Below, in pieces: positions 30,634 through 38,598 of a stretch of 64,000 nt of DNA (its first letter is position 1; every line of letters starts with the position of its first letter). This stretch comes from Akkermansia sp. Its GTDB lineage: Bacteria; Verrucomicrobiota; Verrucomicrobiia; Verrucomicrobiales; Akkermansiaceae. The stretch covers positions 124,001-188,000 of the forward strand of contig JALFWB010000011.1 of the NCBI GenBank assembly GCA_022787425.1, written 5' to 3'. A model generated the notes under the pieces. That model saw nothing but the letters and a program-made list of their open reading frames with translations. It made no database searches and was not told the DNA's origin. The translations under genes and the position numbers were made by a program.

Positions 30634-31029
30634 ATGAACGAACAGTACCTGACAAGCCTGCCCCCCGGAACAACGCTTCGCAACCTCACGCGCTACGAGA
30701 CGGAGGGCAAGTACTTCCACGGTTGGCGCGTCTGTATCTCCCGCCGGGGATATCAGTTCATCCGCTACGTGGCCGACAGCATGCATGATGGTTCCCCCGT
30801 GGAAAGCCTTCGCGCCGCTGTTGCCATGCGCGACGCCATTTTGGCGGATCTGGCTACCACGGAAAACGTTGGTCGTTGCCTGCGCAAGTGGCAGCGTGAG
30901 ACCAAGGTAAAGCGTCCCGTGAAGAACCCGCGCCGCGCCATGTACATGCGCCGTCTGCGCAAGCGTCATAAGGAGGAGGCCGCAGCCAACGCTCCCGAGA
31001 CCCCTGAGACCTCCGAGCCGCAGGCCTAA
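30634..31029 (+). CDS. Small basic protein, possibly DNA-binding
   Basis: The 131-residue protein is not firmly recognised. The middle (YFHGWRVCISRRGYQFIRYV, then SPVESLRAAVAMRDAIL) has the spacing of an AP2-like DNA-binding fold. The C-terminal half is very basic (KWQRETKVKRPVKNPRRAMYM) and ends in a Pro/Glu/Thr tail. A nucleic-acid-binding role is inferred from charge and this weak resemblance. It has a strong promoter, a long leader and its own terminator. The start ATG 30634 has no Shine-Dalgarno sequence. Confidence 0.75.
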   Translation: MNEQYLTSLPPGTTLRNLTRYETEGKYFHGWRVCISRRGYQFIRYVADSMHDGSPVESLRAAVAMRDAILADLATTENVGRCLRKWQRETKVKRPVKNPRRAMYMRRLRKRHKEEAAANAPETPETSEPQA

Positions 31030-31052
31030 TTCTTCTTAACACGAGAGATTTC

Positions 31053-31088
31053 AGAACCGTCCTTTTCCTCGAAAAGGCGGTTCTTTTT
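31053..31088. terminator. Terminator shared with the end of trpF
   Basis: A stem of AGAACCG (31053-31059) with CGGTTCT (31078-31084), continued by CCTTTT/AAAAGG, precedes a T run. It overlaps the trpF stop on the other strand, so it may serve both convergent units. Confidence 0.85.
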
Positions 31089-31722
31089 ATGCAAACCGGA
31101 AGGAGAGAGTACAGAAGACGGCTCGAAGGGCAGCAGGATCCTTGCGACCGGGGGAGAGCTCCACGCCGCTGTTGAGGTCGATGCCGTTCGGGTGGCAGAG
31201 AGAGAGGAGGCGGGGGAGATTGGAGAGAGAGAGACCGCCGGCGAGAAACCAGGGGTGGGGGAAGCGGAGGCGGTCGAGGGAGGCGACGTCAAGGCAGCGG
31301 CCGAGGCCGCCGGAGGCTGCGGCACTGCCGGCATCCAACAGGTAGTAGGCACAGAAGGGAGCCCATGCGTCAATTTGCGCCTGCAGTGACTCGATGGGGA
31401 TCTTCTCCGGCCAGAGGACTCGGATGATACGCTCCGGTCCCAGGAACGCGGCATCCTGCGTGCTGTAGGGGCCGTGCAGCTGCAACAGGTCCAGACGAGC
31501 TGTACGGGCGATCTCCGCTATCTCCCGCACCTCGGTGCGCACGAAAACGCCCACGCGACGGCAGGGGCCGGTGGGGATGGCAGCCGCCAGCTGCGGCGTC
31601 ACGCAGCGCGGGCTGGCGGGGTGGAAGATGAAGCCTAGGAAATCCGCCCCGCAGGACGCTGCCACAGCGGCGTCCTCGGCGTTGGTCTGGCCGCAGACCT
31701 TCACAAGGAGACGTCGGCTCAT
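31087..31722 (-). CDS. trpF: Phosphoribosylanthranilate isomerase
   Basis: TrpF converts phosphoribosylanthranilate to CdRP by an Amadori rearrangement, the third step of tryptophan synthesis. The 211-residue TIM barrel starts with VKVCGQTNAEDAAVAAS (catalytic Cys) and GADFLGFIFHPASPR. It has the distal motif HPWFLAGGLSLSN and the phosphate-binding GIDLNSGVE. Its ATG overlaps the trpC stop by 4 bases. It is the last gene of the unit; trpB and trpA are not in the window. Confidence 0.95.
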   Translation of the reverse strand: MSRRLLVKVCGQTNAEDAAVAASCGADFLGFIFHPASPRCVTPQLAAAIPTGPCRRVGVFVRTEVREIAEIARTARLDLLQLHGPYSTQDAAFLGPERIIRVLWPEKIPIESLQAQIDAWAPFCAYYLLDAGSAAASGGLGRCLDVASLDRLRFPHPWFLAGGLSLSNLPRLLSLCHPNGIDLNSGVELSPGRKDPAALRAVFCTLSFRFA

Positions 31723-32486
31723 GGCAACAAGAGGTGCTGTAACATCTCATCCGGCGCAGGACTGCGCATGAGAGCCGTGCCGATCAACGCCGCCCTGAAG
31801 CCGGCCGCCCCCGCCTGCTGCAAATGCTCGCGAGTGCTCATGGCACTGGCAGCAATGCAGCACTCACCGGGCAGGCAGTGCGCCGCCATCCGCAGACAGG
31901 CCTCGCGGTCGGTGCGGAAGGTCTCAAGGTTGCGGGCGTTGATTTGCAGGATACGCGCCCCCGACTCCCGAGCGATGTCCAGCTCCGCTTCGGTAAACAC
32001 TTCCACCACCGCATGGATCCCCTGCGACTCCGCCAGCAAACGCAGGTCCCGCAACTGCTCGGCATCCGGGGTGAGGGCCACGATGAGCAGCAGGGCCGAG
32101 GCGGGCGTGGCGAAGGTCTCGCGCACCTGCAACTCGTGGAATATGAAGTCCTTGCGCAGCAAAGGCAGCACCGCCCCCGCCGCTGCTGTCAGGTCTGCGG
32201 TGCTGCCGCAGAAGTAACGCTGCTCGGTCAGTACGCTCATGCAGGTGGCCCCACCGGCGGCGTACAAACGGGCGGCATCCTGCGGGGTGCGCGTGTTGTT
32301 AATCACACCCTCGGAAGGCGAGCTGCGCTTAAACTCTGCGATGACATGCAGCGGAGCCCCGACGCGGGGAGCGGCTCGCAGCGCGGCTTCGAAGTCCGGA
32401 CGGGGCAGCTGCAGGGGAGCCGGCATGGCGCGGCGCAGGGCAGCCAGCTCCTCCTGCTTGGAATCGATGAAGCATTGCAGGTTCAT
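31719..32486 (-). CDS. trpC: Indole-3-glycerol phosphate synthase
   Basis: TrpC closes the indole ring, turning CdRP into indole-3-glycerol phosphate. The 255-residue barrel contains HVIAEFKRSSPSEG (catalytic Lys), LLRKDFIFHELQV (catalytic Lys) and ILQINARNLETF, all at expected spacing. It overlaps both neighbours by 4 bases, indicating translational coupling with trpD and trpF. Confidence 0.96.
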   Translation of the reverse strand: MNLQCFIDSKQEELAALRRAMPAPLQLPRPDFEAALRAAPRVGAPLHVIAEFKRSSPSEGVINNTRTPQDAARLYAAGGATCMSVLTEQRYFCGSTADLTAAAGAVLPLLRKDFIFHELQVRETFATPASALLLIVALTPDAEQLRDLRLLAESQGIHAVVEVFTEAELDIARESGARILQINARNLETFRTDREACLRMAAHCLPGECCIAASAMSTREHLQQAGAAGFRAALIGTALMRSPAPDEMLQHLLLP

Positions 32487-33496
32487 AATTCCGCGAAGTG
32501 TTGCAGCACAGGCAGAGCCACGGCATCCGCTACAGCGCGTCGAGCCCTGTCAGCGCAGTCCTTGAGGGACTCATCGGGCTCCAGCAAATGCAGCGCAGCC
32601 GCCACATTCAATGCCACCATATCCCGCATGGCCGGCGCCCCCTGACCATGCAGCAGGTCGCGCACCGCTGCGCGTGCGTCCTCGGTAGTCGACACAGTCA
32701 GGGCAGCCTCTCCCCCGGCGGGCGGGATAAAGCCCAACTCGGCGGGGTCGAAATCTGCCTTGTGCACCTCCCCGTTCACTACCAAACGCGCCTGCACAGG
32801 CCCGAAAGTCGTGGCCTCGTCATAGCCCCCTGCTCCGTGCAGCACCAAAGCGCGGCGGTAGCCGCAACGCGCCAGCACCGCCGCAATGCTGTCCAGCATG
32901 GCAGGCTTGGCCACACCCATCATCAGGAAATCCGGACGAGCAGGGTTGATCATGGGCCCCAGTACATTGAAGAGGGTCCGCACCCCGAGCTGCTTGCGAA
33001 TCGGCACAATGGCACGGAAACCGGGGTGAAAGTTCGGGGCAAGACAGAACGCGAATCCGCTCTTCTCCATGCTGCGCCGCACTCCCTCGGCATCCAGCCC
33101 CAGGGGGTAGCCCACGGACTCCAGCGCATCCGCCGCGCCCGAGGTGGATGAAACGGCGCGGTTGCCGTGCTTGCAGACCTTGTAACCCAGCCCCGCCACG
33201 ATCAGCGCGCTCACCGTGGAGCAGTTGAAGCTGTTCTTGCCGTCGCCGCCCGTACCGACGATGTCGATGCAGCCCTCGGGCAGCCCCTTCACGGACACCG
33301 CACGGCTCAGGCAGCTCTGAACGGCAGCGGTCAATTCGGTAGGCGTCTCGCCCTTCACGCGCAGCAGGAGCAGAAAAGCCCCCGCCACCGCCGGCGCCAG
33401 TTTGCCGTCCATCAGCTCTGCCATGCCGTAGGCGGCTTCCTCAGCCGTCAGGTCAATGCCCTCGGCCAGTTTGTCGATAATTGCAGTGATGTTCAT
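32483..33496 (-). CDS. trpD: Anthranilate phosphoribosyltransferase
   Basis: TrpD transfers phosphoribose from PRPP to anthranilate. The 337-residue protein has the PRPP loop GTGGDGKNSFNCSTVSALIVAG, then KHGNRAVSSTSGAADALE and the family motif LFNVLGPMINPA. The N-terminal helical bundle (LTAEEAAYGMAELMDG) is intact. It lies 3 bases after trpG and overlaps trpC by 4 bases. Confidence 0.96.
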   Translation of the reverse strand: MNITAIIDKLAEGIDLTAEEAAYGMAELMDGKLAPAVAGAFLLLLRVKGETPTELTAAVQSCLSRAVSVKGLPEGCIDIVGTGGDGKNSFNCSTVSALIVAGLGYKVCKHGNRAVSSTSGAADALESVGYPLGLDAEGVRRSMEKSGFAFCLAPNFHPGFRAIVPIRKQLGVRTLFNVLGPMINPARPDFLMMGVAKPAMLDSIAAVLARCGYRRALVLHGAGGYDEATTFGPVQARLVVNGEVHKADFDPAELGFIPPAGGEAALTVSTTEDARAAVRDLLHGQGAPAMRDMVALNVAAALHLLEPDESLKDCADRARRAVADAVALPVLQHFAEL

Positions 33497-33499
33497 ATC

Positions 33500-34072
33500 T
33501 CAGAGAATGTTGTTCGGAAAGTTAGCAATCAAATCCAGACCGTTCTCGGTCAAGATGGACTCCGGGTGATACTGCACGCCCACCCAGGGGCGGTCGCGGA
33601 AGCGCATGCTCATCACCTCCCCATCCTCGTCACGGGCAGTCACCTCCAGCAGCGGATGGTCGTCCGGCACCTTCACCACGAGCGAATGATATCGACCGAT
33701 GGTCATCGGCGAGGGGATGCCCGCATACAGACCCGTTCCGGGGTGCTCGATGCGGCTGGTCTTACCGTGCATCACACGCGGCCCCCGCACCACGGGACAG
33801 CCCGCAAAGGCTCCCAGGCACTGGTGCCCCAGGCAGACACCCAGCACGGGGATATGCTTCGGCAAGCGCGCCAAGAACTCAAGACAGCAACCGGCGTGCT
33901 CCGGGTTACTCGGTCCCGGGGAAAGCACCACGGCCTCCAGCTCCGGCGAGGTAGCCAGCCCCGGCACGCGCGGGTCATCATTGGTCAGCACCGTTGGCTT
34001 GCGTCCCGTGCGGATGAAATACTGCACGATGTTATAGGAGAAAGAATCGTAATTGTCGATGAATAAAAACAT
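33500..34072 (-). CDS. trpG: Anthranilate synthase, glutamine amidotransferase subunit
   Basis: TrpG supplies ammonia from glutamine to TrpE. The 190-residue class I amidotransferase has the oxyanion motif LSPGPSNP, the nucleophile in LGVCLGHQCLGAFAG, and the His-Glu pair in VQYHPESILT. It starts MFLFIDNYDSFSYNIVQYF, the usual family start, and is separated from trpE by 12 bases. Confidence 0.95.
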   Translation of the reverse strand: MFLFIDNYDSFSYNIVQYFIRTGRKPTVLTNDDPRVPGLATSPELEAVVLSPGPSNPEHAGCCLEFLARLPKHIPVLGVCLGHQCLGAFAGCPVVRGPRVMHGKTSRIEHPGTGLYAGIPSPMTIGRYHSLVVKVPDDHPLLEVTARDEDGEVMSMRFRDRPWVGVQYHPESILTENGLDLIANFPNNIL

Positions 34073-34084
34073 GGCATGAAAAGG

Positions 34085-35476
34085 TTAGATATGATCCTCG
34101 GCGAGAATGGCATCCACAATACGCCCCTTGTTGCGGCACTCGAGCCACTCCTGCTCCGGCACGGAGTCATAGACCAGCCCGGCTCCCGTCTGCCAGTAGA
34201 GGCGCTCCCCGCGCTTCCAGAGCGATCGGATGGTGATACCGGTATCCAGGTGCACGGCATCCTTATCCAGCCCGAACCAACCGATGCACCCGGCGTAGGG
34301 TCCACGGGGCACCTCCTCGATCTCGTGGATAATCTGCATAGCCCGCACCTTGGGGGCACCGCTCACCGTACCGGCGGGGAAGGTCGCGGCCAGCAGGTCC
34401 CAGCCATCGCACTCGGGGGAGAGGTCGGCGGAGATGCGGCTGGTCATGTGCATCACATGCGAGAAGCGCTCCACGTCCATCAGCCGCTCCACCTTTACGC
34501 TGCCGCCCTGCGCCACGCGTCCCAGGTCGTTGCGGCCCAGATCCACCAGCATCACATGCTCGGCTCGCTCCTTGGGACTGGCCGTCATCTCCGCCGCTAG
34601 GGCGCAGTCTTCCTCCTCGTCCCGCCCGCGGCGGCGGGTGCCGGCAATGGGCGAGAGCAGCAGGCGGTTCTCCGTGCAGCGCACCATCACCTCCGGCGAG
34701 GCCCCGAGCAGCTCCAGGTCATCGAAGGCCATGCAGAACATGTAGGGCGAGGGGTTCAGGCGGCGCAGGCGGCGGTACAGGGTGAAGGCGTCGCCCGCAA
34801 ACTCGGTGCTGCACTGCGACGCACCCACCACCTGAATGGCCTCGCCCTCGTGCAGCATGGTGCGCACCTTCTCCACGCAGCGGCAGTAGGCCTCGGCAGA
34901 GGGGCGGTAGCTCACCTCCCCCGTGCGGCAGGGCGTGGGATGCGTATCGCGCAGCGGCGGCAGGCAATCCAAGCGGCGCGGAGTGCCGATGCTGAGGTGG
35001 TAAAGCCGGTTGTACAGGTGGTCGAAGAGGGCAATGGTAGCAGGCAGCACCAAGCGGCACTCTGCGGATGCGGGGTCGATGGTCTCGGCCATTTTCGGCT
35101 GAAACACCGCCACCATCTCATAGCCCCAGTAACCGTACAGCGCGCGGGTGATGGGTGGCAGGCCCGGTTTGTCCTGCACCAGGTTCAGCATCGCGGTGGC
35201 GGCGCGCATCCCTGCGATGTAGGGCATGCCGTCGCAGGACTTCAGCGGCTCCAGCTCCGGACTGTGCGTCTGCACCGCCAGCTTCCCGCCACAGCAGGAG
35301 AACTCGGCCAGAAAGTCCGTGGCGATCACGCTGTACCGGCCCCAGCGTCCGTCCACCTCCGCGCTTTCCAGCAGCAGGGCGTTCGGATTCGCCTGCCGCA
35401 GTTGCATGAAGAGCCGGATCGGGGTCTGCGTGTCGCCGTCCGGCACGGTATCGCATTGCTGATGTAATTGAATCAT
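34085..35476 (-). CDS. trpE: Anthranilate synthase component I
   Basis: TrpE makes anthranilate from chorismate. The 463-residue protein starts at ATG 35476 (MIQLHQQCDTVPDGDTQTPI). It shows the tryptophan feedback motif LLLESAEVDGRWGRYS, the chorismate-binding blocks MLVDLGRNDLGRVA and SGAPKVRAMQIIHEIE, and the C-terminal GAGLVYDS. An upstream in-frame ATG at 35575 would read through the attenuator and was rejected. Expression is probably controlled by the leader just upstream. Confidence 0.96.
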   Translation of the reverse strand: MIQLHQQCDTVPDGDTQTPIRLFMQLRQANPNALLLESAEVDGRWGRYSVIATDFLAEFSCCGGKLAVQTHSPELEPLKSCDGMPYIAGMRAATAMLNLVQDKPGLPPITRALYGYWGYEMVAVFQPKMAETIDPASAECRLVLPATIALFDHLYNRLYHLSIGTPRRLDCLPPLRDTHPTPCRTGEVSYRPSAEAYCRCVEKVRTMLHEGEAIQVVGASQCSTEFAGDAFTLYRRLRRLNPSPYMFCMAFDDLELLGASPEVMVRCTENRLLLSPIAGTRRRGRDEEEDCALAAEMTASPKERAEHVMLVDLGRNDLGRVAQGGSVKVERLMDVERFSHVMHMTSRISADLSPECDGWDLLAATFPAGTVSGAPKVRAMQIIHEIEEVPRGPYAGCIGWFGLDKDAVHLDTGITIRSLWKRGERLYWQTGAGLVYDSVPEQEWLECRNKGRIVDAILAEDHI

Positions 35477-35510
35477 ATAGTTTGAATAGGAATTAGAAAA
35501 AGGGAGAAAT

Positions 35511-35546
35511 AAAAAAAGCCTCGGCATCCGTTCGGGAAGCCAAGGC
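35511..35546 (-). terminator. trp attenuator terminator
   Basis: Minus strand: GCCTTGGC (35546-35539) pairs with GCCGAGGC (35525-35518), 8 bp with one G-U, directly followed by seven T residues. It lies between the leader peptide and trpE. CGGGAAG directly after the leader stop (35593-35587) is complementary to CTTCCCG (35539-35533) in the terminator's loop, a candidate competing pairing. Confidence 0.85.
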
Positions 35547-35593
35547 AACCGACAGCCGTTCGCTGTTCTTGTCACTCAGAAAAGAACTTCCCG

Positions 35594-35671
35594 TCACCAC
35601 CATGTGCTGCGCCAAAGCCAAGCTCCCATCTGCTCAGCCGCCTTATTGCGCGTGTGGTTTAAGAAAGTCAT
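35594..35671 (-). CDS. trpL: trp operon leader peptide
   Basis: A 25-codon frame starts at ATG 35671, ends at TGA 35594-35596 and finishes MGAWLWRSTWW, with four Trp codons among the last eight. Two of them stand directly before the stop. It precedes a terminator hairpin and trpE, the arrangement of ribosome-mediated attenuation. The -10 box ends 7 bases before the ATG, so the leader mRNA is expected to start at or close to this ATG. A shorter version could start at the internal ATG 15 codons later, without changing the Trp cluster. Confidence 0.85.
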   Translation of the reverse strand: MTFLNHTRNKAAEQMGAWLWRSTWW

Positions 35672-35678
35672 CGCCGTC

Positions 35679-35706
35679 ATTTTATTCCACCTATCCACCA
35701 TTGCAA
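35679..35706 (-). promoter_or_regulatory. trp operon promoter
   Basis: Minus strand: TTGCAA (35706-35701), 16 bp, TAAAAT (35684-35679), 7 bases before the trpL ATG. Confidence 0.7.
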
Positions 35707-35758
35707 GCAAAAAATGCGGCAGTGCCCAATTTTTTCCTCAGAAAAGGACGCCGAGGAC

Positions 35759-36379
35759 TCAGTCGGCTGCCAAGCGGGCGCAAATTGCACAGGTGGGACG
35801 GCAACCGCGTGCGGGACAGAACGCACGCCCCCAGAGAACGAAACGCAGGTGCAGATCCCCCCAAAGATGCTGCGGGTAGAGCTTCTTGAGGTCCGCCTCA
35901 ACCTTTTCGACCGTACTGCCGGTACTGAGTCCCCAGCGGCGGGCAAGGCGGAAGATGTGCGTATCCACCGGGAAAGCAGGGAACCCGAAGGCCTGGTTCA
36001 TCACCACGGAGGCCGTCTTGTGCCCCACCCCGGGCAAGGCCTCCAGCTCCTCGAAGGTAGAAGGCACACGCCCGCCATGGTGCTCCACGATTGCCTGAGC
36101 CGTGGCCACCAGACGCTTGGCTTTGGTCTCCGTGAGCCCACAGGAGGCAATGTGCGTGCGTACCTCCTGCCAACTGAGAGCCGCCATTTTCTCCGGAGTA
36201 TCCGCCACGGCAAACAGCCCCGGAGTCACCAGGTTCACCCTCGCATCCGTGCACTGAGCGGAGAGCATGACCGCCACCAGCAGAGTGAAGGCATCCTTGT
36301 GGTGCAGAGGAACCTCCGGATCAGGGAAGGCGCGCAGCAGCTCCTCCGCCACCAGCTCGGCACGTTCGGCGCGTTTCAT
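35759..36379 (-). CDS. nth: Endonuclease III with atypical cluster cysteines
   Basis: Nth removes oxidised pyrimidines and nicks abasic sites. The 206-residue protein has the HhH motif LPGVGHKTA with the catalytic Lys and the catalytic Asp in FPVDTHIFRLARRWGL. The C-terminal cysteines read C-x4-C-x3-C-x2-C (CPARGCRPTCAIC), unlike the usual C-x6-C-x2-C-x5-C for the [4Fe-4S] cluster; where the fourth cysteine is expected there is Asp. The protein ends right there. The start at 36379 is taken because the upstream frame overlaps a lipoprotein gene. Confidence 0.92.
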   Translation of the reverse strand: MKRAERAELVAEELLRAFPDPEVPLHHKDAFTLLVAVMLSAQCTDARVNLVTPGLFAVADTPEKMAALSWQEVRTHIASCGLTETKAKRLVATAQAIVEHHGGRVPSTFEELEALPGVGHKTASVVMNQAFGFPAFPVDTHIFRLARRWGLSTGSTVEKVEADLKKLYPQHLWGDLHLRFVLWGRAFCPARGCRPTCAICARLAAD

Positions 36380-36387
36380 GCGCGGCG

Positions 36388-36588
36388 TCAACGGCGGTTG
36401 GTACCGAAGGGCAGTATAGACTCCGCCTCCTGGCGAGACATACCGTTCCACGGCTTCTCCTGCTCCGTGCTGCCGCGCGGGCCGACCACCGTGCGCCCGC
36501 TGTCCGGCACAGGCGGCATGGCGGGGGCGCAGGACGGCAGAGAGATCGCCAAGGCGGCCGGTACGATCATCATCGCAATAAACTTCAT
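36388..36588 (-). CDS. Small putative lipoprotein
   Basis: The 66-residue product starts with Lys and a hydrophobic stretch ending LPSC, a plausible lipobox with Cys at about residue 20. A short Pro-rich mature part (APAMPPVPDSGRTVVGPRG) and the end NGMSRQEAESILPFGTNRR follow. It would be a small membrane-anchored lipoprotein of unknown role. It lies 8 bases upstream of nth on the same strand and behind the terminator of the coiled-coil gene pair. I do not recognise a family. Confidence 0.6.
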   Translation of the reverse strand: MKFIAMMIVPAALAISLPSCAPAMPPVPDSGRTVVGPRGSTEQEKPWNGMSRQEAESILPFGTNRR

Positions 36589-36615
36589 ACTGTGTTGTAG
36601 ATTTGTGGTTCAGAT

Positions 36616-36650
36616 AAAAACCCGCCGCCGATGACACCACCGGCAGCGGG
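36616..36650 (-). terminator. Terminator of the coiled-coil gene pair
   Basis: Minus strand: CCCGCTGCCG (36650-36641) with CGGCGGCGGG (36630-36621), then five T residues (36620-36616). Confidence 0.88.
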
Positions 36651-36673
36651 GAAAAACAAGCCGGGCGGGGGCT

Positions 36674-37558
36674 TTACTCGCCAATGGGACGCCAACGGAA
36701 CACCGTATCACCCACGCGCGGTGTCGTCATCTTGAGGGTGGAGGGGTACTCAGCCACGACCATTCCATCCTGGATGCTGATGATACGAAGGTCACCCACA
36801 AAGTTGTCCCCATCCTTCACCAACAGACCATTCTGGGTCTGACCCACGCTCAGACCGGACTCCTTACCGGCGCAGAACACAATGTAGCGCCAACGCGGAT
36901 CCACGGCAAGGATCGAGAACTCCTCGCGGTTCTTGCAGTATTCGTTGAAGAAGTGAGCGTTGATGGTCGTCTGGTTGTTGAGATCCTTCGTGGTATTCGA
37001 CACACGCACCTGGGCTGCCTTGCGGGCGGTCTTCTTGTCCGTCCACTCCACATCCAGTTGCTTAGCGCGGTCCTTCTGCTCCTGCACAAAGGTGCGTACC
37101 TTCTCCACCACGGCAGAGAGCTCCTCGGTCATATCAGAGAAGTCGATGTCGCTGTTGGTAGCTAATTCCTCCATCTGGCTCTTGATGGTGGTACGCAGCT
37201 CAGTCACCTTCTCCTCCAAGGCCTTGTTCTGACGCTTGGCCTCGGCGCACTGACTCTTCCAGTCCTGGTACTCAGCAGAAGCCTGCTTGAAGCGGCCCTG
37301 GGAGGCTTTGTCCGCCATGCGGGCCTCCTCGCCCAGTTTCACGGCGTCCGAGCTCTTACCGGCAGCGGTGTTGAATTCCGAGTCCAGCTGCTGGTTGTGC
37401 ATCAGCAAGCTGTTCTCGGAGGCCGCATTCTTGTCCTCCATACCGCCGTGCACGTTGGTGAGCATCGCCATCGTGTCCTTCTGCTGCAGGGAGTAGTAGA
37501 TGCCCGTGGCACCCAGAAGCAAGGCCACGCTGACTGTGATGATTTGGGAAGCTTTCAT
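36674..37558 (-). CDS. Membrane-anchored coiled-coil protein A
   Basis: The 294-residue protein starts with a hydrophobic segment (MKASQIITVSVALLLGATGIYY), then a long heptad-rich region (about residues 75-200, for example AEAKRQNKALEEKVTELRTT). It ends in a beta-rich domain of about 75 residues (AVDPRWRYIVFCAGKESGLSVG to VGDTVFRWRPIGE). The end domain resembles that of the next protein, and both recall MreC/FlgT-like C-terminal barrels. The overall plan suggests a periplasmic or envelope scaffold. The start at 37558 is chosen because it gives the membrane segment at the N-terminus. Confidence 0.8.
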   Translation of the reverse strand: MKASQIITVSVALLLGATGIYYSLQQKDTMAMLTNVHGGMEDKNAASENSLLMHNQQLDSEFNTAAGKSSDAVKLGEEARMADKASQGRFKQASAEYQDWKSQCAEAKRQNKALEEKVTELRTTIKSQMEELATNSDIDFSDMTEELSAVVEKVRTFVQEQKDRAKQLDVEWTDKKTARKAAQVRVSNTTKDLNNQTTINAHFFNEYCKNREEFSILAVDPRWRYIVFCAGKESGLSVGQTQNGLLVKDGDNFVGDLRIISIQDGMVVAEYPSTLKMTTPRVGDTVFRWRPIGE

Positions 37559-37580
37559 GTATATGAGTGAAGGTAAAAGG

Positions 37581-38426
37581 TTACTTCTTGCGGACGGCGA
37601 TGACGGTATCGCCCACTTGGACGCGGTCGCCCGTGCGCAGCGTGTTGTAGATGACCTTGGCACTGGCTCGCTCGCGCTCCACGGTCGTCACATTCAGTTC
37701 AGCCACCTGCTCGCCGTTGCGCATGACCGCCAGACGGGAACCGATGACGATACCCTCGTTAATACCGGCGTTCAAGATGACGTAGTCCCAGAGCGGATCA
37801 GCCTTGAGAACAGCGCACTTGAGCTCCTCCGGGGAAATGCGCAGCTGACGTTCCTGGTAGGTCTTCTTGGCCTCCTCCAGCAGGGAGCTCAGACGCTTGT
37901 TCTGCTCGTCGAGGTTCTCGATGAGCTTCGACTCATCGGCCACCTTCAGCTCGGTCGTATCGTTGTTGTGCTTCAGGGCAGCCACCGTCTTGCCGAACTC
38001 AGCCATGTTGAAGTCATCGGAGACCTCCATCTCCATGATGGCGGCCAACTCGCGCTTGGTCTTATCCAGCTCATTCTTCAGACGGTCGATGTCCTCCTGA
38101 AGAGCGCGGTTCTTCTCGCGGGTGGCGTTCGTCTCGCTTTCGTACTGCTCCTTGAGCTCCTTGGCACGCTGCGTTACCTTGTCGTAGTACTCCACCTCAG
38201 ACTTGTACCACGCCTCGCGCATCTCGGCGTAGCGCTGGGTTGTCTCGCTGAAGTCGCGCTGCTTGTTCTTCTCGATGGCGGTCAGGAAGCGCTCCTGAAG
38301 GGTGATGATCTCGCCGTCCACGGTCTCGGCACCTTTCTCCGAGACCATGGCATCAAAGTTCTTGTAGAAGACGAATGCACCGAACGCGAGGCCGATGTAT
38401 GCGAAGATGGTGATGTATTTCCACAT
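37581..38426 (-). CDS. Membrane-anchored coiled-coil protein B
   Basis: This 281-residue protein shares the plan of its neighbour: an N-terminal membrane segment (MWKYITIFAYIGLAFGAFVFY), a central coiled coil (about 80-190, REKNRALQEDIDRLKNELDK), and a C-terminal domain, KADPLWDYVILNAGINEGIV to VGDTVIAVRKK. The two C-terminal domains align by eye (ADPLWDYVILNAG with VDPRWRYIVFCAG, and a final VGDTV). They lie 22 bases apart and share one promoter and terminator, so they probably act together. No named family is recognised. Confidence 0.82.
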   Translation of the reverse strand: MWKYITIFAYIGLAFGAFVFYKNFDAMVSEKGAETVDGEIITLQERFLTAIEKNKQRDFSETTQRYAEMREAWYKSEVEYYDKVTQRAKELKEQYESETNATREKNRALQEDIDRLKNELDKTKRELAAIMEMEVSDDFNMAEFGKTVAALKHNNDTTELKVADESKLIENLDEQNKRLSSLLEEAKKTYQERQLRISPEELKCAVLKADPLWDYVILNAGINEGIVIGSRLAVMRNGEQVAELNVTTVERERASAKVIYNTLRTGDRVQVGDTVIAVRKK

Positions 38427-38463
38427 GGTGTAAGTTTAGTGAGTTGCGAATGTACCTTTCTTT

Positions 38464-38490
38464 TTTATACCATTCTCTGCGCCTTGGCAA
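38464..38490 (-). promoter_or_regulatory. Promoter of the coiled-coil gene pair
   Basis: Minus strand: TTGCCA (38490-38485), 15 bp, TATAAA (38469-38464). TGG in front of the -10 box gives an extended-like element. The leader is about 30 nt. Confidence 0.55.
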
Positions 38491-38544
38491 TCAAAAAAGC
38501 AGGTTCGGGGCAAAAAAAGGTGATTTTTTCCTTAATTCGGGACC

Positions 38545-38583
38545 GCTGCGGGGGGGTGAAAGGGACAGAAGCACCCCCGCAGC
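38545..38583 (-). terminator. Strong hairpin after rlmI
   Basis: GCTGCGGGGGT (minus 38583-38573) pairs with the complementary C-rich arm at 38557-38545. There is no clear T run directly behind it. It lies in the gap after the rlmI stop. Confidence 0.55.
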
Positions 38584-38598
38584 GCTCCGAAAGTACGT

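Noticed and set aside
35477..35575. Upstream start for trpE at 35575
   Set aside because: The extension runs through the attenuator hairpin and has no family counterpart.
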